64,000 nt of DNA, taken from assembly GCA_035602605.1 (NCBI GenBank), contig DATNLZ010000008.1, positions 62,001 to 126,000 of the forward strand. Reading direction: 5' to 3'. A program made the position numbers and the translations under genes. How positions within the stretch are numbered: position 1 is the stretch's first letter; every line of letters begins with the position of its first letter. Of this stretch, positions 53,867 to 61,582 are shown piece by piece. Origin of the DNA: DASQHY01 sp035602605 (GTDB taxonomy: Bacteria; Acidobacteriota; Terriglobia; Acidiferrales; UBA7541). The notes under the pieces were generated by a model, which searched no databases, was not told the DNA's origin, and saw only the letters and a program-made list of their open reading frames with translations.

Positions 53867-54978
53867 CCGCCCGCCTTCCGGAGAGACTCCGGCACATTCG
53901 CGACATAGAATTCTCGCAGCTCTGCTTCATTCTCCTCGATCCAAGCAAGGATGCGGTCGTAACCCTCTGCAATGCCAACACGCGGTTTCCAGCCGAGCAT
54001 ACGCTCGATTTTACGGTTATCGGTAACATAGAGGCAGGTGTCAGCCTGACGCGGGGTCTCCTCATAGCTGATCGGTATCTTCCTTTGTAATTTCTTTTGT
54101 AATAGAGCCGTCGCCTCTACCAACGAAAGTGAATTCGCCTCACCTCCTCCCACGTTAAAAACCTCACCGCTGATTCGATCAAGATGCTCGATTTGCACGT
54201 CGACGAGTCGGCAGAGATCTTCGATAAAAAGAATGTCGCGCACCTGTTTGCCGTTCCAGCCCAGATACTTCAGCGGCAAACCGAACCAGTGGGCGACTGC
54301 CCACCAGACGACCCAGCCCTGATCGGTTTTGCCGAACTGCCCTTCTCCCGAAAGCACACCGAAGCGGTTAACAACAACTTTGAGATCATAGGCCTGCGCG
54401 TATTCCTGGCAAGCCAGATCCGCCATTAGTTTGCTCAACCCATACAGACTGCGGTTACTTCCATCTACGCTGAACTTTTCCGAAAAGCCGAACGCGGGAT
54501 CGAAGCCTTCCACGGTCCGGCCATTCATCTGGTGACGGAATGCCTCGCAGTCCCACCGGAAACGTGTCTCGTCTTCCCGTATCGGAAAGGCGTTTACCTT
54601 GTCTGCGCTATACACGCGGTTCGTACTCCAAAAAATCAGCGGGCAACCTCGCTGACGCACGAACTCCAGTACATTAACGACACCAAACGTGTTGTTCGTG
54701 AAATCAAAAACTGGATTGGCATAGCCGGCCACAACAGAAGGCTGCGCACTTGTGTCGCAAACAAAATCGAGGCTCCTGGGCAGTACCGCGAAATCTTCGC
54801 GGTTGCGCACATCGCCGTGAACGAACTCGATGCCGTGGCGCTTCAGACGCGAAATATTTCTCTCGCTGCCCCTCCGTACCAAGTTGTCCATTGCCAGGAC
54901 ACAGTGGCCTCGAGATTTCAGGTGCAGTGCGAGTTGGGCACCGACGAATCCGCAGCCTCCCGTGATCAAGATGTGCAT
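53863..54978 (-). CDS. NAD-dependent sugar epimerase/dehydratase, CDP-paratose 2-epimerase-like
   Basis: The 371-residue extended SDR has TGGCGFVGAQLALHL, DTSAQPSVVAG, STNRVYSADK and an intact YxxxK (SLYGLSK), with GVLSGEGQFG and WVVWWAVAHW in the substrate region, features of the CDP-tyvelose epimerase group. The C-terminus contains a standard sugar-binding region (EETPRQADTCLYVTDNRKI). It is co-translated with the related gene at 52793; the pair may act in sequence on one nucleotide sugar or form a heteromer. Substrate unproven. Confidence 0.84.
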   Translation of the reverse strand: MHILITGGCGFVGAQLALHLKSRGHCVLAMDNLVRRGSERNISRLKRHGIEFVHGDVRNREDFAVLPRSLDFVCDTSAQPSVVAGYANPVFDFTNNTFGVVNVLEFVRQRGCPLIFWSTNRVYSADKVNAFPIREDETRFRWDCEAFRHQMNGRTVEGFDPAFGFSEKFSVDGSNRSLYGLSKLMADLACQEYAQAYDLKVVVNRFGVLSGEGQFGKTDQGWVVWWAVAHWFGLPLKYLGWNGKQVRDILFIEDLCRLVDVQIEHLDRISGEVFNVGGGEANSLSLVEATALLQKKLQRKIPISYEETPRQADTCLYVTDNRKIERMLGWKPRVGIAEGYDRILAWIEENEAELREFYVANVPESLRKAGG

Positions 54979-55191
54979 ATCCTCATATCCCCCTCGAGGC
55001 GACGCGGAAGGGCGTTCTCAGAATAAATAAAGCTACCTCTAAAGAAGTCAGGGCGAGCCTGCCAGTCGAGTTTTTATCTGACTCGTATGAACTATTCGAA
55101 CTGCACTGCTGAGCTATAATAGGAATCTCTTCAGTCCGTGGTTACCTTGCCGCAGCATGTTCTCTATTGACAGCGCTGCATAAATATTGAT

Positions 55192-55896
55192 TCATACAAT
55201 GATATTCGTCCGATCGTTAGATCCGTTCCCCGTTCTAATGCGATCCGCGACGACATAATAGTTTCCTCCTCCCAAGATCATTTCCGGCGCGATTCCCAGT
55301 ACGTTACGGATGAAGAAAGATCGCAGTCGGTTCTTCCAATTTCGCGGATGTTCGCCATCGGTGCTTCCCTCACTCACGAGATTATACCCAAGGCGTCCTA
55401 GCATTTGTCGAATCACCCAAGGCGAATATGGCGCTACATGAGAAGGCACGTTCATGAAAAATTGGTGACCCAAAATAGATTCGGTAAATGGTGTTTGAAG
55501 AATCAGCCTGCTGCCTTCCGGTATCCGGCGGAGTACTTCAAGATTTACTTCGAACGGAACATGTTCTATCACATCGATATAAAAATAGAGTGCGGGCTGA
55601 GGGGCGTTGCTATGAAAAAATCCGAGCAGATCGTTGCGTGAAACCGGAACTCCGAACGATTCCGCCAGAGAAGCGAGCTCGTCGTTAGATTCCACGCCGA
55701 GTAGGCCGCTCCTGCCCGACTCCTTCAGCCACAGTAGAAGCGCCCCTTCGCCGCATCCCAAGTCCACAATGTTTTCATGTCTTATGAACTTTACAAATTT
55801 TTCGTAAATGAAGCGGCCCTTGACAAGAGCTTCCTGCCTGTTTGAGGCATAACAGCAATGGAACTCCGCTGCTTGAATAGGCGCCATCGGTCTCAT
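55192..55896 (-). CDS. SAM-dependent methyltransferase
   Basis: The 234-residue protein has a methyltransferase core: motif I VDLGCGEGALLLWL, GVESNDELASLA, then LYFYIDVIEHVP and RILQTPFT-like strands (SRLILQTPFTES). The N-terminus (EFHCCYASNRQEALVKGRFIYEKF) resembles sugar or lipid-linked-sugar methyltransferases. Its ATG overlaps the stop of the decayed gene upstream (ATGA, 55893-55896). It may methylate the polysaccharide; acceptor unknown. Confidence 0.84.
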   Translation of the reverse strand: MRPMAPIQAAEFHCCYASNRQEALVKGRFIYEKFVKFIRHENIVDLGCGEGALLLWLKESGRSGLLGVESNDELASLAESFGVPVSRNDLLGFFHSNAPQPALYFYIDVIEHVPFEVNLEVLRRIPEGSRLILQTPFTESILGHQFFMNVPSHVAPYSPWVIRQMLGRLGYNLVSEGSTDGEHPRNWKNRLRSFFIRNVLGIAPEMILGGGNYYVVADRIRTGNGSNDRTNIIV

Positions 55897-56274
55897 CTTT
55901 CCACTGGAAATCTGTTGCGCAACCGCCTTGCCGACGAGCGAGCCCGCAATCGGAACATCGCTACGGCATCTTTCATACGTCGCGCAGTGAGCAGTTCATA
56001 CGAGAGGTTATCCGACGTTGGAGTTGCCACAAAATAATCCACATCGGTCGGGATTGCTCCTCGTACTGACCAGCACCGAGTAGGCGTGATTAGTCGTGCG
56101 ACAGTTTTCTCGAGACGTTTCCCCAGCGTGGGCCCACGCCCTTTGTGCTGCCGGACGACCCTTTCTTCGCACGGCCCCGACTATCTGCCACTCGACTGCT
56201 TCATTGGACCTATTGCCGGACGACCGGTGGTAGATCTTATGAAGTGCGGACATCACAATTGATTTCCTCGCCAA
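55893..56274 (-). pseudogene. Decayed gene whose stop still overlaps the methyltransferase start
   Basis: A reading frame lacking a start codon runs from about 56183 to a TGA at 55893-55895 and reads like protein (GKRLEKTVARLITPTR, IPTDVDYFVATPTSDNLSYE, ARRMKDAVAMFRLRARS). A TAG blocks it upstream, and a second frame opening at TTG 56274 (MARKSIVMSALHKIYH) could be the original beginning, so a frameshift near 56150-56190 plus a deletion is likely. The four-base stop/start overlap with the methyltransferase shows it was once an operon gene. The family is not recognised; it is too short to place. Confidence 0.55.
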
Positions 56275-56292
56275 AGTCGAGATTCTAAGAGA

Positions 56293-57183
56293 TCACACCG
56301 CTGAGGAGACAATCTGTACCTCAGGACTGACTTGCGCTGCCCGCCATCGCCGAAAGTCGCGATATGGATAATACGCCAGCGTAAGAAAGTCGATCCCCAG
56401 CAGTTCGACGCGCCCCAGCCGTGCATCACGGCGAAGTAAATTAAGGAAAGTATAGCGGAAGTTTACATAAATGGAGCGGGCCAGCACGAAACAAACGTTG
56501 GCGTCCCTCGGACAGAGTGGGATGCCATACTGTCCCCACCGCCAGGATGTGTCCAGGATCGAACGGATCGTGTCGCTGCGAAGGTGCATCACGCAGGCCG
56601 CCGGCTCATAGACCAATTCCCGGCCCATCGCGCGCAACTTTCGTGAGAGATCCGCGTCTTCGCCATTAGTGCGCATCACCTCGTTGTAGCCACCGGCTTC
56701 GATCACTGCTGATTTACGAAAGAGATTATTGCAGCCGAAGAGGAAGTCAGTATTGCGCAGCAGTGACTCACCTTGTTCCTGCCGCAGATGTGCGCAACGC
56801 CAGCGGTCGGCCACGGTGCGCCGAACGCTCTCGACGAGACGCCCCCCAACGCCAACGACCCTATGATCCTTCAGATGCGGAACGAGCCTCGCGAGCCAGT
56901 CCGTCGTCGGGACACAGTCGGCGTCGAGGGATGCGACGAGCTCGTTGCGCGCTGTACGAAATGCCGTGTTGCGCGCGGCGCTGAGCCCGCGATTACTGTC
57001 GTGTCGCACAACCGTCACGGAGGGATACCGCCCGGCGATATCCACCGTAGCATCAGATGAACCGTCGTCGATCAAAAGAATCTCATCAGCCGGATACGTC
57101 TGCGCAAGCACTCCATCGATCGTGCGAGAGAGAAACTTCGCTACGTTATAGGCAGGAATGTATACGCTGACGTTATCAACCAT
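56293..57183 (-). CDS. Family 2 glycosyltransferase
   Basis: The 296-residue GT-A protein opens with VSVYIPAYNVAKFLSRTIDGVLAQ-like text, the GT2 nucleotide-sugar start (IPAYN, DEILLIDDGSSDAT), then the DXD-type metal site in ASLDADCVPT, GCNNLFRK and NGEDADLSRKLRAMG with the catalytic-base region. A C-terminal amphipathic segment (about 225-275) probably touches the membrane. It adds a sugar to the lipid-linked repeat unit. It lies in operon order between the flippase gene and a decayed gene. Confidence 0.88.
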   Translation of the reverse strand: MVDNVSVYIPAYNVAKFLSRTIDGVLAQTYPADEILLIDDGSSDATVDIAGRYPSVTVVRHDSNRGLSAARNTAFRTARNELVASLDADCVPTTDWLARLVPHLKDHRVVGVGGRLVESVRRTVADRWRCAHLRQEQGESLLRNTDFLFGCNNLFRKSAVIEAGGYNEVMRTNGEDADLSRKLRAMGRELVYEPAACVMHLRSDTIRSILDTSWRWGQYGIPLCPRDANVCFVLARSIYVNFRYTFLNLLRRDARLGRVELLGIDFLTLAYYPYRDFRRWRAAQVSPEVQIVSSAV

Positions 57184-57349
57184 CGCTTGCGTCGTAGCCT
57201 TTCGATCGCAACTTCCTAGTCGCCTTCAATGCCCTGGAGGGTGCTTGCTTTTTACACCGCCTCGGCCACAAGCAACTTCAGGCTCTCACGGATACGCGAC
57301 CTAATGCGAGACCCTTTGTCGCTTAAAACCAGCGCCATCGGTATCCGGT

Positions 57350-58981
57350 TTATTCTCCATTTACTGCTGGACGGAAACGGTCAATCGTTGACCATGCAAT
57401 CTCCTTGACGCGCTGCAGATCAGTTCCGCGAACCGTGCCTGTTAGCCACGCACCTCCGGCATAAAGAGCCATCGCTATGATGAACTTTAGAACAAAGTGC
57501 GCAGCCCAATGTTGCAAGGCGATTGAGATCGCCAGCGCCAGCGCCAATGGCGGAACGGCAATTCTTAAGCCTTGCCAAGTGATAGCTCGAGCTGGCCGGA
57601 GAATTAGAAAACACACGAAACCAGGGGAATAGCTGATCAGAGTGGCCCATGCAGCTCCTAATGCTCCCCACTTCGGGATAAGCAGGAGGTTCAGACCGAT
57701 ATTCACGACCGCCGAAACTACGGTTGATAGGATCAGGTATCGCTGTAGATTTTTCGCCACGAGCGCGTTGGTAATGACAACCGCGAGGAACAGCGGGGCT
57801 TCAGACCAGATCAAGACATTGATAAGAGCAGCCGAGGAAAGAAATTCCTTGCCGTAGATCAGCTGTATGAGCGGCACAGTCACAGGCGTAATCACAGCAC
57901 AAACAAAAAATGCCACTGCCATCAAAAAGCGGTAGCTGATTTCAAGATAGTGTTGGAACAGATCCGCCAGCCCTACGGTCCGTGACAGCACCGGGAAAAG
58001 CGAAGACATGAGAGCAACTGGAAACACGCCGAACTGTTCAGTCAACATCACCGCGACAACATAAGGCCCCAGTACCCGGTCCCCGCTGATCTTGTGCAGC
58101 ATGACCTGATCGATCCGCTGGAACAATCCGACAGCAATGACACTAAAAGCTATTGGGAAGCCATAACGCACCAGCTTCCGCGCCTCCTCCCCAGAAAAGA
58201 CCCATGGACCAGGCAGAAGGGCTTTTCGCCAGCAGGCAAGTAGCGTAATAGCGGCAGCGACGAGACCGACGACCGTGCGTGCCAGGATGATCCAGAAAGT
58301 GGTAACCTTGCCAAAGGCCAGCAGACCGATGGCCAGCAGCCAGAGAACCTGTCGCAGCAGACCGAGCCCTACGGCATACCACTGGCGCATGTTTACCTGA
58401 AAGATGATTCCGACAAGGCTGACGGCAGGGATGAGAAGAACATCCATTGCTGCGATGAGCACGAGCATCCGCAGGTTCCCACCGTAGCCGAACGATGGCG
58501 CCAGTAGGAAGGCAAGCGCGATTCCCGTAACAGAAAAGGACGAGGCGACAAGGGTGCCGGTCAGGAAAATGCTTGCGGCCTCTGAACGTCGCTGCGAAGC
58601 TTCGCGGGCCAGTATCGATTCGAGTCCAAATGTCCCGAGCCAGGTGTAAAGCATCAGGTAGGCGTAAACCGCACCATACTCGCCTATCCGTTCACGCCCG
58701 AGACAGCGAGCAATAACAATCGAGGTCGCGGCGGAGAGCATGAGACTGACGACGCGCCCGCCAAACTGCACGATGGTGTTCTGAAAGACGCGCGTGCCCG
58801 CAGTCGGCCCACGGATTGCTTCGGTGCGAACGCTCGAAGGTGCGGTCGCCCCACCTGCTGTCTCTTTTTCCTCTAACCGTATCTTCTGATGAGAATCTTT
58901 GAGTACAGACACACTTCCTCCCACGTCGGCTTCTAGATTACCAGAGGAGTGCTGTACAGAGCCTCTATCTGAGTCAGTCAT
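57350..58981 (-). CDS. Wzx-type polysaccharide flippase (MOP superfamily)
   Basis: The 543-residue protein has about fourteen hydrophobic segments in the arrangement of Wzx/RfbX flippases (FQNTIVQFGGRVVSLMLSA, ARCLGRERIGEYGAVYAYL, LVRYGFPIAFSVIAVGLFQR). A hydrophilic N-terminal extension of about 65 residues precedes the first membrane segment and has no recognised domain. It should flip undecaprenyl-diphosphate-linked repeat units to the periplasm for the polymerase at 44664. Its start overlaps the end of the membrane glycosyltransferase gene by eight bases. Confidence 0.88.
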   Translation of the reverse strand: MTDSDRGSVQHSSGNLEADVGGSVSVLKDSHQKIRLEEKETAGGATAPSSVRTEAIRGPTAGTRVFQNTIVQFGGRVVSLMLSAATSIVIARCLGRERIGEYGAVYAYLMLYTWLGTFGLESILAREASQRRSEAASIFLTGTLVASSFSVTGIALAFLLAPSFGYGGNLRMLVLIAAMDVLLIPAVSLVGIIFQVNMRQWYAVGLGLLRQVLWLLAIGLLAFGKVTTFWIILARTVVGLVAAAITLLACWRKALLPGPWVFSGEEARKLVRYGFPIAFSVIAVGLFQRIDQVMLHKISGDRVLGPYVVAVMLTEQFGVFPVALMSSLFPVLSRTVGLADLFQHYLEISYRFLMAVAFFVCAVITPVTVPLIQLIYGKEFLSSAALINVLIWSEAPLFLAVVITNALVAKNLQRYLILSTVVSAVVNIGLNLLLIPKWGALGAAWATLISYSPGFVCFLILRPARAITWQGLRIAVPPLALALAISIALQHWAAHFVLKFIIAMALYAGGAWLTGTVRGTDLQRVKEIAWSTIDRFRPAVNGE

Positions 58982-60437
58982 TATTCGGGGTCTGCGATTT
59001 CATCTGGCGAATGTCTTCCTCTTCGATGTGTTGCATCATTGCTTTGCGGCCAAAGAAATAGGCACGGAGATTGCCGGCGAACCGCACCGGCACGAGGGTG
59101 ACCTGATTGTGGGCCATCTCGCTCCACGAAATAGGTCCACGCGCTGGTACGAGATGCGTTCCCCATTGGAAAATGAAGGCGAGATTCCAAACTATAAATA
59201 ACCCGACTACCAACAATGAGCCTTTCCAGGCCGTCTCCTGGCTTGCGAACCTGCGCGCCGCTTGTTGAAGCGTCACCGAAAGGCCAAGCACAAAGAGCGG
59301 CGTCAAAGAAACAAAAAAACGATTGCCGAAAGAAGACATGCCGTCCCAACTCGGATAAAAGCTGATCAAAAGATAAAACGACAGCACCGCGGCAAGCACC
59401 GCTGCTCCAACGGTTTTCTCGCGCTGGAACAAAAGCACGAGCCCAACAGCAGACAAGATTAGTATGGGGGTCCAACTGAATAGACCGTGGTCTGATGAAA
59501 ACAACACCGCGCCGAATGCGGGCATGCCCCAAAGCCAATTTCGCAACGGCACGTATCCGCTCTCAAACGGGCTGCCATAGATAATTGTTCGCGTGATGTA
59601 GGTAGGCGCTAGCGCGGCGAGAGTCACCAAACCAAATAGTATTTGCATCGCAAACAACCTCGCGACTGCCAACCCTCCTTCAGCGCGCCCTCTAAGCGCG
59701 CGCGTGTAGTCTGCCAGAGCCTCGACGCCCGGGGCGGCCAGCAGCATTGCGTTCACGTAATATACGTTAATCATCAGTCCGGCGAGCAGTCCCAGAAGAG
59801 CCCACTGTAGCGTGCTTCGATTGTCCCGCGTGCGATGCCAGTACCAGAGGAACAGCGCAACGCTGAATGCCGAGTGTGCGTGGGACCACGAAGGATTGAA
59901 GTACATATAAACGGGGAGCGAGCTTCCCCACCAAATCCCCAGCGCTGCGAGCAAAGCCCAGCGCTCCGCGCAATAGTTTTTTGCCAAACGGAAGGAAATC
60001 CAAAGCCCTAGGAATCCGTAGACGGCCGTGCCCAGCGCCATGGCCGCTCGGTACGGTAGAGAATACCCGTCGGCGGCTACCGTGGATCCCAGCCATCTTG
60101 CGGTCAGCACGGATACGTGCGCGACCCCCAAAAACGGCGCCCAGAGGATCGCAGGGCCGACCGCGAAATGATTATCCAAGTGTCCCGTAGCAGTGTATTG
60201 CTCAGGCTTGACTCGCCCATTCGCATTGACCCGCGCGCTAACAAAACGCGTATTTCCGGCTAGATAATCTTTTTCAAAACGTAGATTGTGGTCGATCAGC
60301 AGCGCGCGCGCATAGGCATAGTAACCGATACCATCGCCCCGCACCCACGGATTGCACAGCGGCAGGCTAACGAGAAATGTGAAGAACATGAAGATTTCAC
60401 AGCCTGAACGACCGCGCAGCCTTCCCAAAAAACTCAT
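58974..60437 (-). CDS. Membrane glycosyltransferase of the GT-C (ArnT/PMT-like) type
   Basis: ATG 60437 (487 residues) is preferred because AGGA lies just upstream; a TTG ten codons earlier lacks support. The protein has about eleven hydrophobic segments and an acidic first periplasmic loop (PWVRGDGIGYYAYARA) as in family 39-like GT-C enzymes that use polyprenyl-phosphate sugars. RFEKDYLAGNTRF and NHFAVGPAILWAPFL are typical of bacterial members of this group. It probably decorates the polymer or lipid intermediate in the periplasm. Acceptor and sugar unknown. Confidence 0.75.
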   Translation of the reverse strand: MSFLGRLRGRSGCEIFMFFTFLVSLPLCNPWVRGDGIGYYAYARALLIDHNLRFEKDYLAGNTRFVSARVNANGRVKPEQYTATGHLDNHFAVGPAILWAPFLGVAHVSVLTARWLGSTVAADGYSLPYRAAMALGTAVYGFLGLWISFRLAKNYCAERWALLAALGIWWGSSLPVYMYFNPSWSHAHSAFSVALFLWYWHRTRDNRSTLQWALLGLLAGLMINVYYVNAMLLAAPGVEALADYTRALRGRAEGGLAVARLFAMQILFGLVTLAALAPTYITRTIIYGSPFESGYVPLRNWLWGMPAFGAVLFSSDHGLFSWTPILILSAVGLVLLFQREKTVGAAVLAAVLSFYLLISFYPSWDGMSSFGNRFFVSLTPLFVLGLSVTLQQAARRFASQETAWKGSLLVVGLFIVWNLAFIFQWGTHLVPARGPISWSEMAHNQVTLVPVRFAGNLRAYFFGRKAMMQHIEEEDIRQMKSQTPNND

Positions 60438-60567
60438 ACTATTCCTGGATGGTACCGGTGCCTCCAACCTAGCAGGCCTTCTGCCCGGCGGAGATGTCCC
60501 ACGGGATTTATTGGGAAACTATATCAAAGACAGGTGCATCGAAACTTCAACCGGCAAGAAAGTTTCG

Positions 60568-61572
60568 TCAGTCGGCGCTAATCGCGACTGCCTTCGACGT
60601 AGCAGTTTCACGCTTTTCCTTAAAGTAAGCTGCCACGCGGTCAATGATTTCCGGCAGCATCGTTGTCGGTCGGAAGCCCGTTAGATCTTCAAGTTTTTCA
60701 ATTGAAGGGACGCGTCGCACCATATCCTCAAAACCAGGTTCGTACGCTTGATCGTAGGGAGTGTGTGTGATCGACGAAGAGCTGTGGGTTCGTTCTTTCA
60801 CCATTTGCGCTAGCCCATCGACGGTCACCTCCTCCGTGTGACCGATGTTTACGACCTGGCCGACGGCGCGGTCGGTGGCAATCAACCGGGTAATTGCCTC
60901 GATAGCATCGCGCACGTCACAGAAGCACCGCGACTGTTTGCCAGTCCCGAAAACCGTAATCGGTTCGTTGTTGAGAGCCTGATTGACGAAGTTCGGCACG
61001 ACCATTCCATATCGTCCGGTCTGGCGCGGTCCCACCGTATTGAACAGGCGTGCCACGATTACCGGCTGCTTCTTTTCCTTCCAGTAGGACAAGGCGAGAA
61101 ATTCGTCCAGCGCCTTTGAAGCGGCATAGCTCCAACGACTCTTAGATGTTGGCCCCAACACAAGGTCGGCCTCCTCATGGAATGGAACATTCGTGTTCTT
61201 ACCATAGACCTCGGAGGTTGAAGCCGTGAAAACGAGCTTACGCTTTCTCGAGGCGGCTTCGAGCACAAGCTGCGTGCCATTAACGTTGGTCTCAATCGTT
61301 CGTACTGGGCTTTCTACGATTAGGCGCACACCGACGGCTGCCGCGAGATGGATGACCACGTCTGCTTCATCCACGAGTTCCGCGAGCAGATGCTTGTTCT
61401 CGATGGAATCAAGAAAATACTGCATGCGATCATATTGTTTCAAATGACGGATGTTTTCCATGCTGCCGGTCGAAAGGTTGTCGAGCAATAACACTTCGTT
61501 GCCGCGCGAAAGAAGCAGTTCCGCCAAATGAGATCCAATAAAGCCAGCACCGCCTGTAATCAAAAATCGCAC
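60568..61572 (-). CDS. NAD-dependent nucleotide-sugar epimerase/decarboxylase (extended SDR)
   Basis: The 334-residue protein starts at GTG 61572 with AAGGGGG upstream. It has TGGAGFIGSHLAELLL, HLAAAVGVRLIVESP, STSEVYGK and the catalytic RWSYAASKALDEF (Tyr and Lys present). The substrate-side block LFNTVGPRQTGRYGMVVPNF is shared with UDP-glucuronate decarboxylase and ArnA-like enzymes, and YEPGFEDMVRRVPSIEKL is a conserved tail of that group. It lies 10 bases after the kinase stop in the same operon. Whether it makes UDP-xylose or epimerises another sugar cannot be settled from sequence. Confidence 0.85.
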   Translation of the reverse strand: MRFLITGGAGFIGSHLAELLLSRGNEVLLLDNLSTGSMENIRHLKQYDRMQYFLDSIENKHLLAELVDEADVVIHLAAAVGVRLIVESPVRTIETNVNGTQLVLEAASRKRKLVFTASTSEVYGKNTNVPFHEEADLVLGPTSKSRWSYAASKALDEFLALSYWKEKKQPVIVARLFNTVGPRQTGRYGMVVPNFVNQALNNEPITVFGTGKQSRCFCDVRDAIEAITRLIATDRAVGQVVNIGHTEEVTVDGLAQMVKERTHSSSSITHTPYDQAYEPGFEDMVRRVPSIEKLEDLTGFRPTTMLPEIIDRVAAYFKEKRETATSKAVAISAD

Positions 61573-61582
61573 ATTTTCCCCC

